A stretch of DNA of 64,000 bases from Nonlabens agnitus. GTDB taxonomy: Bacteria > Bacteroidota > Bacteroidia > Flavobacteriales > Flavobacteriaceae. Below the pieces are notes generated by a model, which saw only the letters and a list, made by a program, of their open reading frames with translations, was not told where the DNA came from and did not search any database. Position numbers and translations under genes: made by a program. The stretch is from positions 534,501 to 598,500 of the forward strand of contig NZ_MQUC01000003.1 in the NCBI RefSeq assembly GCF_002994045.1, written 5' to 3'. Below, one piece after another: positions 44,725-53,729 of the stretch; positions within the stretch are counted from its first letter, which is position 1; the number at the start of each line of letters is the position of its first letter.

Positions 44725-46434
44725 TCATGATCGATCATTTTGACTCACACCATCGTTACCGTCATATTGCCAGTCACCATCATTTTCTGGAATGCTGTTC
44801 GCTGGGACACTATCATTGACCGTGTCCATGGCTTCTTCGTCAGCTTCCTTTGGCTCTTCGATAATGGGGCAATCCAGACATACCGCCTTGCCATCCTTGA
44901 TCTGGTACGTGTACTCAATGTTATTCCCTAAACGGAATGCGTCATTGTTGATATACGATCTGTATCGCTCACCAAATCGCTCATTGAATCGAGCCGTAGT
45001 ACCTTCTGGCAAATACACCATGAGTTCTACATCGTGATCGCCAAATCCACCATTTTGAGGCAACATAAAATAGTCTGATCCAACAAAAGAAGAGTCTGTG
45101 AGTTTGTACTCAAACTGGATCAGTTTTGCTCGTTCCTTGGCTTCTTCAAAACTGGCTCCTTTGGATTTGAACAAGAGCTCGACACGTGCTACAGAATCTG
45201 TTGTGGATCCAGTCGCTACCTTGACATTATAATACTTAACGTATTGTTGCCCGTCGATCTCATCAAACTCAAACTGGACACCATTGCGATTGAATGAGTT
45301 GATACGATCTGTCCTGGTAAGGTCCAGTGAGAAAGGTTGCGACGCGTCAACGGCAAACTTCTCTGTTTTTTGTACGCTCGCATCAATTGCTTGACTAGCT
45401 ATGATTCTCCCAATCATGATACTTAAGGCTATCACGGCAATAATCCATATGGCAGAAAGTGCGAGATACACTTTAGAGCCTAAGGTGCGCAAATTGCTCA
45501 CCAACAACTTCAAGCCTAAAACAGCAAGCAGAAATAACGGTATTCCTGCAACTAATATAATGGCAAGAACCAACCAGAAGGAAGCAAAATCTGCTGGGAC
45601 AACCCAGTCAAAAATGGTTAACAAACTATACCCTTCAATATCTATCGCACTCGCCGTGATGGTCGATACGATCAAGGCCACCAGCGCGATGGTCGTCGTG
45701 AGGAATAACAGCAACCCAAATATCTTGACGATTGCTTTAAGAACTCCTAAGATCAGACTGCCTAAGAATCCAAAAAATTTAACGGTTCCACGTTTTCCCT
45801 TTTGACCTACGATGCGGTGGCCGGCGTCGGTCTGCCCATCGGCCACGGGCTCAAAACCCGCTTTGAAATTATCTTCAATATTGGAGATGTTGACTTCCTT
45901 GCCCATCATAGTCAGGCGCTGGTTAGTAGTCACTGCATCGGGAACAAAAATCCATAGCAATATATAGATAGGTATGGCCCAACCAGCGGTAAGGAATGTA
46001 ATAAGGATCCATAACACACGTACCCAGACGATGTCGATGCCTAAATAATGTCCCAATCCAGAACTTACTCCACCAACGTAACCGTTTTGAGTGTCTCTAA
46101 AGAGCTGTTTCCCTTTAGTAGCATAATTGGGACGCTTGGCCTTGCTGCCAGATTCTGTAAAGATGTCCTCGTCAACCTCATAGTCTTCTGGTTGTCCCAT
46201 GATGTCAATCACAGCTTCTACATGACCTATAGAGATGACCTGTTGTTCATTGGCTCGCTTTTCAAGGAAAAGTTCTGCGATTCTGGACTCGATGTCAGAC
46301 ATGATCTCGTCTGCGCCGGTAGTTCCAGAAAAGGAGCTGCGTACCGCTGCAAGATATCGCTGCAGGCGTTGATAGGCATCTTCATCTATGTGGAAGAACA
46401 GCCCAGCTAAATTTATATTGATGGTCTTGTTCAT
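44725..46434 (-). CDS. PspC domain membrane protein
   Basis: 569 aa. N-terminal soluble part (INLAGLFFHIDEDAYQRLQRYLAAV... SDIESRIAELF), the PspC domain near residues 105-170 (KQLFRDTQNGYVGGVSSGLGHYLGIDIVWVRVLWI), four or five more helices (to about 350), and a large extracytoplasmic C-terminus with an acidic Gln/Asn-rich end. Phage-shock-type envelope stress protein. Its start overlaps the PadR regulator gene by 4 bp, indicating co-regulation. Confidence 0.9.
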   Translation of the reverse strand: MNKTININLAGLFFHIDEDAYQRLQRYLAAVRSSFSGTTGADEIMSDIESRIAELFLEKRANEQQVISIGHVEAVIDIMGQPEDYEVDEDIFTESGSKAKRPNYATKGKQLFRDTQNGYVGGVSSGLGHYLGIDIVWVRVLWILITFLTAGWAIPIYILLWIFVPDAVTTNQRLTMMGKEVNISNIEDNFKAGFEPVADGQTDAGHRIVGQKGKRGTVKFFGFLGSLILGVLKAIVKIFGLLLFLTTTIALVALIVSTITASAIDIEGYSLLTIFDWVVPADFASFWLVLAIILVAGIPLFLLAVLGLKLLVSNLRTLGSKVYLALSAIWIIAVIALSIMIGRIIASQAIDASVQKTEKFAVDASQPFSLDLTRTDRINSFNRNGVQFEFDEIDGQQYVKYYNVKVATGSTTDSVARVELLFKSKGASFEEAKERAKLIQFEYKLTDSSFVGSDYFMLPQNGGFGDHDVELMVYLPEGTTARFNERFGERYRSYINNDAFRLGNNIEYTYQIKDGKAVCLDCPIIEEPKEADEEAMDTVNDSVPANSIPENDGDWQYDGNDGVSQNDRS

Positions 46435-46772
46435 GATTTCTTGGTTTTAGGTTTGGTAACAATGTTGACGGCATTCTTGAGATCGTCCCAAGTGCTGGAG
46501 AGTTCAGTCAGGAAGATCTTACCTGTTTCAGTAAGACCATAGTACTTACGTGGTGGTCCACCGGTACTTTCTTCCCAACGGTAGTTGAGTAGTCCTGCGT
46601 TTTTTAAACGTGTCAGTAATGGGTAGATGGTGCCTTCCACCACCAGGAGTTTAGCATCTTTCAAAGTATCAAGAATCTCTGCCACATAGGCATCTTCTTC
46701 CTTGAGGATCGATAGAATGCAGTACTCCAGTACGCCCTTGCGCATTTGCGCTTTTGTGTTTTCTATCTTCAT
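46431..46772 (-). CDS. PadR family transcriptional regulator
   Basis: 113 aa. Winged helix: MRKGVLEYCILSILKEEDAYVAEILDTL, then LVVEGTIYPLLTRLKNAGLLNYRWEESTGGPPRKYYGLTETG, the PadR recognition and wing segments. Short C-terminal dimer helix. Sits in a DUF4870-padR-pspC unit and probably autoregulates it; two inverted repeats in the promoter (47299-47311, 47312-47325) are candidate operators. Confidence 0.94.
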   Translation of the reverse strand: MKIENTKAQMRKGVLEYCILSILKEEDAYVAEILDTLKDAKLLVVEGTIYPLLTRLKNAGLLNYRWEESTGGPPRKYYGLTETGKIFLTELSSTWDDLKNAVNIVTKPKTKKS

Positions 46773-46773
46773 G

Positions 46774-47271
46774 TTAGTTCGTATTAGATGTTTCCTGAAC
46801 TGGCGTATCAGGAATAAAATTAATCGTTAACGGGTAGCGGTATTCCTGTCCATCATGAGCCCTGATCGCCGCCTTGATCGTGCAGACCAGATCCACAATG
46901 CCCAAAGCCAGAATAAGCGTACCGCAAATCACACCACTGGCGACGATGGTGGAGAAAATCCCCAAGTCATTGGCAAAGGGAAAGCTAGGGCCATCCATCG
47001 CTTGCCATAAATCTGGACCGCCAGAGATCATGCTCCCTATAATCACGCCACCGCCTATAAACGCAAGTATAACGGTCCAGAGCGTGATGCTCAACTGGAA
47101 GTTGATGGCCTGTTTGCCATGCCGATCGATAAAGTCAGATTTTTTGGAATTGACCATCCATAGTAGAATGGGCAGGATGAAATTTCCCAATGGGAAAATC
47201 CATTTTCCAAACGTCGCTAGATGGATTCCCATGGCGATATTATTGTGGTTGTTTTGTTGTTGTTTTTCCAT
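46774..47271 (-). CDS. DUF4870 membrane protein
   Basis: 165 aa from ATG 47271 (GTG one codon earlier is possible). Four helices with ATFGKWIFPLGNFILPILLWMV and SKKSDFIDRHGKQAINFQLSITLW, the DUF4870 hallmark, and GTLILALGIVDLVCTIKAAIRAHDGQEYRYPLTI at the end. First gene of the PadR-PspC operon. Function unknown. Confidence 0.88.
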   Translation of the reverse strand: MEKQQQNNHNNIAMGIHLATFGKWIFPLGNFILPILLWMVNSKKSDFIDRHGKQAINFQLSITLWTVILAFIGGGVIIGSMISGGPDLWQAMDGPSFPFANDLGIFSTIVASGVICGTLILALGIVDLVCTIKAAIRAHDGQEYRYPLTINFIPDTPVQETSNTN

Positions 47272-47290
47272 CACCTATTAATTTCTAATG

Positions 47291-47325
47291 CAAATATATA
47301 TCTAAAAGATAGTATTATGCAATAC
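47291..47325 (-). promoter_or_regulatory. Promoter and candidate PadR operators
   Basis: Minus strand: TTG (47322-47320), 21-bp spacer, TATATTTG (47298-47291). The spacer contains TATCT-AAA-AGATA (47299-47311) and next to it GTATT-ATGC-AATAC (47312-47325), two inverted repeats where a repressor could bind. Confidence 0.6.
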
Positions 47326-47369
47326 AAAGTACCATATATTTTTATTTAGGTATAGTGATTTGATGAGTT

Positions 47370-47385
47370 CGCTTTCGCGAAAGCG
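47370..47385. repeat. AFAKA palindrome (intergenic)
   Basis: Exact copy with the GAGTT left flank, 98 bp upstream of the DUF4870 start and in a divergent intergenic region. Confidence 0.93.
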
Positions 47386-47617
47386 TAATAAAAACAGCCC
47401 TTTGAAGAGGAATGGTTAGCTAAGAAAAAATCTGGTTTTGTTTTTTAATGTGATCGGATAATCATCAAAATTTCAATTTAAGATGAGTTTATTCTTCATA
47501 AACTTCAACGGAAAAGGTGTCACAACCTAAATCTAGAAAGCGTTCTGATCATCAAAAGTTTTTTGCTTACTCTGCTGTAAATCGGTTAGTTTTGCTGTAT
47601 ACGTCAAGCTTCCAACC

Positions 47618-48070
47618 ATGATCACACCGGCAAAAATCAACACTTTTACATTTTTCAAATTACCCAGCTGCTGGTGGTGCGGCGTACGTGTTAAAACCAT
47701 CACGCCAGAGACGTGCACGACACGTGTCAAGCACAGATGGTTCAATCAAAACCCATTCAAGAGCATGTATTTTGCCGTGCAGGCCATGGCAGCAGAGCTT
47801 ACCACAGGAGCTTTAGTGATGTCCTATATCAAAGAATCCAATGCTAAGGTGAGCATGCTGGTAGCTAACAATGAAGCCACTTTTACAAAAAAAGCAACAG
47901 GGCAGATCACATTTACTTCTAACGATGGACTCGCAATTAAGGAGGCCATTGAAAAAACGGTAGCCACAGGTGAAGGCCAGACGGTCTGGATGGAGGCCAC
48001 TGGAATCAATGCAGACGGTATACAGGTAAGTAAGTTTAAATTTGAATGGACCGTAAAACGCAAAGACTAA
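47618..48070 (+). CDS. DUF4442 hotdog-fold thioesterase-like protein
   Basis: 150 aa. FTFFKLPSCWWCGVRVKTI, VKHRWFNQNPFKSMYFAVQAMAAELTTGALV and ANNEATFTKKATGQITF match the DUF4442 hotdog domain, a group related to YbgC/PaaI acyl-CoA thioesterases. ATG at 47618 covers the full domain; a later start inside (MYFAVQ) would remove half. Substrate unknown. Lies ahead of menC by 61 bp and could be co-expressed; menaquinone synthesis uses a hotdog DHNA-CoA thioesterase, but assigning that role is speculation. Confidence 0.85.
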   Translation: MITPAKINTFTFFKLPSCWWCGVRVKTITPETCTTRVKHRWFNQNPFKSMYFAVQAMAAELTTGALVMSYIKESNAKVSMLVANNEATFTKKATGQITFTSNDGLAIKEAIEKTVATGEGQTVWMEATGINADGIQVSKFKFEWTVKRKD

Positions 48071-48131
48071 CGCGCTTTCTTTTTTAAAAGTTCTAACAAA
48101 TGCCGCTTAACTCATTGCGTATCTTGCCGTC

Positions 48132-49175
48132 ATGAAAGCCAGTTTCCAGAAATACACTTTAGAATTTAAACAGCCTGCGGGAACTTCTCGTGGAGTACTC
48201 AAAACCAAAGACACCTACTTTCTTACCTTAGAAAACGACAGCGAAAAAGGAATAGGTGAGTGCAACCTTTTTAAAGGATTGTCCAGCGACGATAGGCCTG
48301 ATTATGAAGAGCAACTGCAATGGGTTTGTGATCATATAGGAATGAAACCTGCAGAAATTAGCGCTGCCCTGCAAGAGTGGCCTTCGATCTTATTCGGTTA
48401 TGAGATGGCGATGAAATCGCTGCAGTCCAGCGATCCGTTTACGCTTTTTCCATCTCCATTCACGCAACAACAGGATCATATTCCCATCAACGGCTTGGTA
48501 TGGATGGGCGATAAGGAATTCATGATGCGGCAGCTGGAAGAGAAGCTGGCGGCTGGATTTGACTGTATCAAATTGAAGATAGGCGCCATAGATTTTGATG
48601 CCGAAATGCAGTTGTTGAAGTCGATACGATCTCGCTTTCGCGAAAGCGAAGTCACCATAAGAGTTGATGCTAACGGAGCTTTTGAACCTAAAGAAGCTCT
48701 GGCTAAACTCGACGAAATTGCAACCTATAAGGTCCACAGCATCGAGCAACCCATCCAGCAAGGCCAATGGAAGGAAATGGCTGCCTTGTGCGAGAAAACT
48801 CCAGTGCCCATCGCGCTGGATGAAGAGCTGATTGGCTTGTACGCTTCTGAAGATCGCGCTCGCTGTCTGGATCAGATCCAACCACAATATATTATTTTGA
48901 AGCCAGCTCTTGTAGGTGGTTTTGCCAGCTCACGAGAATGGATCAATCTGGCAGGTGAACGCAACATAGGCTGGTGGATGACCAGCGCCCTAGAGTCTAA
49001 CATAGGGCTGAACGCAATCGCACAATTTACGTACACGCTAGGTGTTTCCATGCCGCAGGGTTTGGGAACTGGCGGCTTGTATACCAATAATATTGAAGCT
49101 CCATTACAGATCAAAAACGGTGCCTTGCATTGTAACGAGATTGCTTTATGGAACACTAATCCAATAAATTTTTAG
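48132..49175 (+). CDS. menC: o-Succinylbenzoate synthase
   Basis: 347 aa, enolase superfamily. Dehydrates SHCHC to o-succinylbenzoate in menaquinone synthesis. Catalytic KxK in DCIKLKIGAIDF, metal ligands in RVDANGAF, SIEQPI and ALDEELIG, and a final lysine in IILKPALVGGF. N-terminal capping domain (1-110) present. Residues FRES in the loop before VTIRVDANG come from a palindrome copy (48633-48648). The operon continues with a CPBP protease gene 1 bp later and menE. Confidence 0.93.
   Translation: MKASFQKYTLEFKQPAGTSRGVLKTKDTYFLTLENDSEKGIGECNLFKGLSSDDRPDYEEQLQWVCDHIGMKPAEISAALQEWPSILFGYEMAMKSLQSSDPFTLFPSPFTQQQDHIPINGLVWMGDKEFMMRQLEEKLAAGFDCIKLKIGAIDFDAEMQLLKSIRSRFRESEVTIRVDANGAFEPKEALAKLDEIATYKVHSIEQPIQQGQWKEMAALCEKTPVPIALDEELIGLYASEDRARCLDQIQPQYIILKPALVGGFASSREWINLAGERNIGWWMTSALESNIGLNAIAQFTYTLGVSMPQGLGTGGLYTNNIEAPLQIKNGALHCNEIALWNTNPINF
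48633..48648. repeat. AFAKA palindrome (menC)
   Basis: Exact copy read in the FRES frame (SRFRESE), in a loop ahead of the metal-binding strand. Confidence 0.95.
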
Positions 49176-49176
49176 A

Positions 49177-50142
49177 ATGTATATAGAGCAAGGCTACAAG
49201 GGAAGTCTGGGAACCTGGAACTTTTTTGTCATACCCGTATTGTTCATGTTGCTCATGGGCTTTAATTATGTCTCTACTGTGATGTTGCTTGAAGAAAGCG
49301 ATCAATCCATGGAACAAATGATGGCGCAAATGATTGATGTCATGGGAAGAAATGTTTTTCTCGCCGTCAACTTAATGATTTTTGTTGTGGGTTTGTTAGG
49401 CATCTTTATCTGGGTCAAATTTATCAATCAGCAATCGCTTACTAGCCTTACTACCTCAAGAAAGCGCATAGATTGGAAGCGTATATTTTTCATGTTTGGT
49501 TTTTGGGCGGCTTTTTCGGCAGGTTCTATTTTACTTTCGGTTTATCTAGCTCCAGAAAATTATGAACTGCAATTTGACTGGAATAGATTTCTTCCTTTAT
49601 TAATCATCTCTTTGGTATTATTTCCTTTCCAGACCAGTTTTGAGGAATACCTTTTTAGAGGTCAACTTTTACAAGGATTGGGCATAGCTACAAAAAGTAG
49701 GGCAGTGGCCTGGATAGTAACTTCAGTCCTTTTTGGTTTGATGCATGCTGCAAATCCAGAGGTAGAAAAGCTGGGATTTTCTGTTATGATATTTTACATA
49801 GGTACAGGTCTTGTCCTTGGAGCCATGACGCTGCTGGATGAAGGTCTTGAACTTGCCCTAGGTTTTCATGCAGCAAACAACATTACCGCAGCCTTGATGA
49901 TGACCGCATCATGGACGGCTATTCAAACAGACTCTATTTATATTGATGTGTCAGAGCCCACAGCATTTACGCTGGTAGATATGATTCCCATATTTGTGGG
50001 TTATCCTATCCTGTTGCTTATTCTAGGCCGCATCTATAAATGGAAAAATTGGAAAGAAAAATTATTTGGTCGCGTGCAGAATCGAGCGTACTTTACACAA
50101 CAAAATCCTGAGCTAGATACCAACATCAATAATGAATTATGA
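49177..50142 (+). CDS. CPBP family intramembrane glutamic protease
   Basis: 321 aa, about eight helices. Family motifs: FEEYLFRGQLLQGL (EExxxR), LFGLMHAANPE (FxxxH) and LGFHAANN (HxxxN). A membrane-embedded CAAX-like protease of the ABI/Rce1 group. Lodged between menC and menE with 1-bp and 4-bp spacing, so surely co-transcribed. A link with menaquinone is not obvious; possibly just a stable neighbour. Confidence 0.92.
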   Translation: MYIEQGYKGSLGTWNFFVIPVLFMLLMGFNYVSTVMLLEESDQSMEQMMAQMIDVMGRNVFLAVNLMIFVVGLLGIFIWVKFINQQSLTSLTTSRKRIDWKRIFFMFGFWAAFSAGSILLSVYLAPENYELQFDWNRFLPLLIISLVLFPFQTSFEEYLFRGQLLQGLGIATKSRAVAWIVTSVLFGLMHAANPEVEKLGFSVMIFYIGTGLVLGAMTLLDEGLELALGFHAANNITAALMMTASWTAIQTDSIYIDVSEPTAFTLVDMIPIFVGYPILLLILGRIYKWKNWKEKLFGRVQNRAYFTQQNPELDTNINNEL

Positions 50143-51194
50143 TTCCAGAAGTACACCCAGAATTCCAATTAAACGGTAGGTCACTTGACCATAAAGGTCT
50201 CATGACCGTTGCCTATAGTTATGCCAAAGAAGGTGAACTGTGGGAACGTCAAGTAGGTGATTTTCTATTGAACTGGCTGGATGATTTTTCCTATCATACA
50301 GTATTCTCCAGTGGCTCTACTGGCGTGCCTAAAGAATATAGACTGGAGAAAAAGCACATGATCAACAGTGCACGCATGACTGGCGAGCGTTTTAGAATAA
50401 GTGCAGGAATGGATGTGTTGTGCTGTTTGCCGTTAAGCTATGTTGCCGGTAAACTAATGATGGTGCGGGCGATTGAATTAGGCTGGCACATCGACCTGGT
50501 GGCGCCGTCAAAAAATCCGCTGGATAAAGCGACCAAGCGTTATGATTTTACCGCGATGACCGCTTATCAAGTAAAACATTCCCTGGATTATTTATACAAA
50601 AGCCGAAAGATCATCATAGGTGGTGGACCGGTTGATGAAGCCCTAGTAGAAAGCCTAAAAGGTCGCCACACTAGAGCTTACCACACTTATGGAATGACTG
50701 AAACCAGCACGCACGTTGGCATACGCGAACTCTATCCCAATCATGAAGAATTCTTTACTGCCTTGCCCAGAATCAAGGTGCGCTTGAATGGTGCAGATTG
50801 CCTTGTGGTCGATGCTCCAGATCTTGCAGAAGAACCTGTGGTAACTAATGACCTGGCGATCATTAAGAATGAAAAAATGTTCAAGATTTTAGGAAGGACT
50901 GATAACGTCATCATCACTGGTGGTATCAAGATCCATCCAGAATCAGTTCAAAACAAGTTGTCCAAGTTTATCGATAACCGCTTTTTTATCTCTTCAGAGC
51001 CAGAAAAGGCTCTAGGTCAGCAAGTGGTTATTTATGTAGAAGGTGAAGAAATCGATTTGGAGTCCGCTTTCGCGAAAGCGAAACTAGACCGATTTGAAAA
51101 ACCACGCAAAGTCATTTTTGTAAAGCAATTTGCCGAAACTCATACGGCAAAAGTGGACCGTAAAGCCATTATAGCAAAGTACGGAAACAAGTAA
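50139..51194 (+). CDS. menE: o-Succinylbenzoate-CoA ligase
   Basis: 351 aa, short for an adenylate-forming ligase (about 450-480), as usual in Bacteroidetes. Activates o-succinylbenzoate with ATP and CoA. P-loop FSSGSTGVPKEYRLEKK, YHTYGMTETSTHVGIREL, FKILGRTDNVIITGGIKIHPESV and the C-terminal lysine in HTAKVDRKAI. Assigned as MenE from its operon with menC. AFAKA at residues 310-314 comes from a palindrome copy. Confidence 0.9.
   Translation: MIPEVHPEFQLNGRSLDHKGLMTVAYSYAKEGELWERQVGDFLLNWLDDFSYHTVFSSGSTGVPKEYRLEKKHMINSARMTGERFRISAGMDVLCCLPLSYVAGKLMMVRAIELGWHIDLVAPSKNPLDKATKRYDFTAMTAYQVKHSLDYLYKSRKIIIGGGPVDEALVESLKGRHTRAYHTYGMTETSTHVGIRELYPNHEEFFTALPRIKVRLNGADCLVVDAPDLAEEPVVTNDLAIIKNEKMFKILGRTDNVIITGGIKIHPESVQNKLSKFIDNRFFISSEPEKALGQQVVIYVEGEEIDLESAFAKAKLDRFEKPRKVIFVKQFAETHTAKVDRKAIIAKYGNK
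51065..51080. repeat. AFAKA palindrome (menE)
   Basis: Exact copy read as SAFAKAKL, in the C-terminal domain linker. Confidence 0.95.
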
Positions 51195-51206
51195 GTCCTT
51201 TAAAAA

Positions 51207-51674
51207 TTAGTGGTTGTTAAGCTGCTGTGCAATCGCATCAGTGGCTTGATCCAGCATCTTGTAGACATTCTCAAAGCCTTGATCACCGCCGTAATAGGGA
51301 TCTGGAACATCGAGATCGTCCCCTGGAAAAGGGACTTCAAGAATCTTTTTGATCTTGGCGCGCTGCTCGTCGTTTTGAGCTAGGTCCATCACGTCATTAT
51401 AGTTGGACCTATCCATGACATATATATAGTCAAAGTTTTCAAGATCCTGTGGTGTCAGCTTGCGGCTGCGTTGCTGCGAGATGTCAAGATCGTAGCGCTT
51501 GGCAACTTCAATAGATCGCTTATCTGGCGCCTCGCCTTTATGGCCACCGCTAGTTCCAGCGCTGTCCACCGTGAATTTGGTAAAGTTCAATTTAGATCGC
51601 ATCAAACCTTCCGCCAGTGGCGAGCGGCAAATGTTACCCAAACACACCATTAAAATGGAGGTTTGCTCTTTCAT
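51207..51674 (-). CDS. Low molecular weight protein tyrosine phosphatase
   Basis: 155 aa. P-loop VCLGNICRSPLAEG (C11, R17) close to the N-terminus and the general-acid aspartate in VPDPYYGG near the C-terminus. Cytoplasmic; dephosphorylates tyrosine or, in some members, arginine phosphate. The start follows the dnaA stop directly, so it is probably co-transcribed with dnaA. Confidence 0.94.
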   Translation of the reverse strand: MKEQTSILMVCLGNICRSPLAEGLMRSKLNFTKFTVDSAGTSGGHKGEAPDKRSIEVAKRYDLDISQQRSRKLTPQDLENFDYIYVMDRSNYNDVMDLAQNDEQRAKIKKILEVPFPGDDLDVPDPYYGGDQGFENVYKMLDQATDAIAQQLNNH

Positions 51675-53102
51675 TTAATTCGCCAGCTTTTTACGCAGAT
51701 CTTCTACGTACTTATTAAATTGTTTGTCTGTGGAAGCAAGGTTGTCAACCGTCTTACAGGCATGTAAAACCGTTGCGTGGTCGCGTTTCCCTATTTTTGA
51801 TCCAATGCTGGCAAGTGATGCCTTGGTCATTTTCTTTGAGAAGTACATCGCCAGTTGACGTGCTTGTACAATATGACGCTTGCGGGTCTTGGATTGTAGA
51901 GTTTCAACGTCCATCTGGAAGTAATCGCTCACAACTTTTTGGATCTGATCGATGCTTACCTCACGTTTGGTATTCTTTACGTAGTTCTCAACAATCTTTT
52001 TGGCCAATTCGATAGTGATATCCTTATGGTTAAAGGAAGAATGGGCAATCAACGAGATAATGGCACCTTCCAGCTCACGTATGTTGGTCTTGATGTTATC
52101 TGCTAGATAATTGATGATGTCTTCTTCCATTTCCACACCATCGCGATACAATTTGTTCTTGATGATGGAGACTCTTGTTTCATAATCTGGATGGTTGAGC
52201 TCTGCACTCAAACCCCATTTGAATCTGGAAAGTAAGCGCTGCTCGATGTCCTGCATATCTACGGGCTTCTTATCACTCGTTAGAATGACTTGCTTACCAT
52301 TTTGATGTAGGTGATTGAAAATATGGAAGAAAACATCTTGGGTTCCTGCCTTACCAGCAAAGAATTGGATGTCATCCACGATCAGTACATCTACAATTTG
52401 ATAGAAGTGAATAAAGTCATTTCTATTGTTCTTACGTACGGACTCGATAAACTGCTGGGTAAACTTTTCAGCACTTATATATAGAACCGTTTTATCTGGG
52501 TAATTTTCCTTGATACCAACACCTATGGCATGAGCAAGGTGAGTTTTTCCTAGACCGACACCACCAAAAATCAATAATGGATTAAATGACGTTCCACCTG
52601 GTTTGTTGGAAACTGCCATACCAGCACTACGTGCAAGTCTGTTCGAATCACCTTCTAGAAACGTATCAAAATTATAAGAAGGATTGAGTTGAGACTCAAT
52701 CTTTACATTACGTATTCCAGGAATAATAAACGGATTCTTAAGTTCTGGACTTTTACTGCGTACAGGAGCGTCAACCGTTTGTGAATTTTGAAATGTACGG
52801 TTGCTGCTGGGTATTTTTTCGGTGAATGGTTCCATACCTTTTAAGGTATTCTCCATTCTAATGGCGTATATCAATTTAGCTCCTTCACCTAGCTCTTTTG
52901 TAAGGGCTGTTTTAAGCAATTTGATGTAGTGTTCTTCGAGCCATTCATAGAAAAAACGGCTGGGAACTTGTATACTCAACGCTGTATCAGTTAGCTTTAC
53001 TGCCTTGATGGGTAAAAACCAAGTTTTGTAGGCTTGTGGGTTGATATTATCCTTTATGAATTCAAGACAATTTTCCCATACCGATTCTGCCGTCGATGTC
53101 AT
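51675..53102 (-). CDS. dnaA: Chromosomal replication initiator DnaA
   Basis: 475 aa, four domains: N-terminal interaction domain (SVWENCLEFIKDNINPQAYKTWFLPI), a linker, the AAA+ core with Walker A GGVGLGKTHLAHAIG and Walker B VLIVDDIQFFAG, and the C-terminal DNA-binding domain with the signature RDHATVLHACKTV. Binds DnaA boxes at oriC and melts it. The origin itself is not seen: no cluster of TTATCCACA boxes flanks the gene. Confidence 0.97.
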   Translation of the reverse strand: MTSTAESVWENCLEFIKDNINPQAYKTWFLPIKAVKLTDTALSIQVPSRFFYEWLEEHYIKLLKTALTKELGEGAKLIYAIRMENTLKGMEPFTEKIPSSNRTFQNSQTVDAPVRSKSPELKNPFIIPGIRNVKIESQLNPSYNFDTFLEGDSNRLARSAGMAVSNKPGGTSFNPLLIFGGVGLGKTHLAHAIGVGIKENYPDKTVLYISAEKFTQQFIESVRKNNRNDFIHFYQIVDVLIVDDIQFFAGKAGTQDVFFHIFNHLHQNGKQVILTSDKKPVDMQDIEQRLLSRFKWGLSAELNHPDYETRVSIIKNKLYRDGVEMEEDIINYLADNIKTNIRELEGAIISLIAHSSFNHKDITIELAKKIVENYVKNTKREVSIDQIQKVVSDYFQMDVETLQSKTRKRHIVQARQLAMYFSKKMTKASLASIGSKIGKRDHATVLHACKTVDNLASTDKQFNKYVEDLRKKLAN

Positions 53103-53295
53103 AAATATTGTTTTATCTGGTTAGGTTCGACTCTAATATGAACGAGGAAAACGAAGCACAAAGTGGCTACCTCAAGAGTGGTACAAATATGTGTATAAAA
53201 AACCTTAAAAAAAATAAAAAGTAGGGTTGGTTTTTACCAAATATAATTGCATGCAGGAACCATTTTAATCCACCTAATTTTACATCATAAAATAT

Positions 53296-53700
53296 ATGAA
53301 AAATTCGATCATCGACATTGTGCCAAGATATGCCGAAACCGACCAGATGGGAATCGTTCATCATTCTAACTATTTGATTTACATGGAGCAAGCTAGACTT
53401 GACTGGTTGGATGCTTTAGGCTTTTCTTATCAAAAAATGGAAGATTCTGGAGTGCTTTTACCTGTTTATCAAATAGATATAAAGTATAAAAATCCGATCA
53501 AGTTTGGGGACGAAATTTCTGTCAAAACTACCCTTAAGAATCTTCCTACAACAAGGGTCGTTTTTGAGTATGAAATCACAAAAAAGGACGGTTCCTTATG
53601 TGCCACGGCAGAGCTTACTTTAGTGTTCACAGATGCCAAAACCTTTAGACCTCGTAAACCAATTCCCGAATTTTTGGAAAAGTGTAAAACCCTGTTTTAA
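53296..53700 (+). CDS. YbgC-type acyl-CoA thioesterase
   Basis: 134 aa, single hotdog domain. PRYAETDQMGIVHHSNYLIYMEQARLDWL carries the Asp of the 4-hydroxybenzoyl-CoA thioesterase/YbgC active site, followed by DIKYKNPIKFGDEISVKT. Hydrolyses acyl-CoA, specificity unknown. TAATTTTA ahead of the gene is a weak promoter. Divergent from dnaA. Confidence 0.92.
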   Translation: MKNSIIDIVPRYAETDQMGIVHHSNYLIYMEQARLDWLDALGFSYQKMEDSGVLLPVYQIDIKYKNPIKFGDEISVKTTLKNLPTTRVVFEYEITKKDGSLCATAELTLVFTDAKTFRPRKPIPEFLEKCKTLF

Positions 53701-53729
53701 CTACGACTACTTTATCATAAAATCATAGA

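Larger units (their letters stand above)
47272..47617. other. Intergenic region, 346 bp
   Basis: Divergent region between the DUF4870 operon and the DUF4442 gene. It holds the minus-strand promoter with inverted repeats (47291-47325) and a palindrome copy (47370-47385). The remaining 230 bp show no gene; no clear promoter for the forward gene was found. Confidence 0.6.

Noticed and set aside
47533..47745. Open frame on the minus strand opposite the DUF4442 gene
   Set aside because: Overlaps the well-supported DUF4442 frame and has no recognisable protein features.
53103..53295. Possible oriC upstream of dnaA
   Set aside because: AT-rich, but I find no TTATCCACA boxes or repeats; in Bacteroidota the origin often lies away from dnaA.
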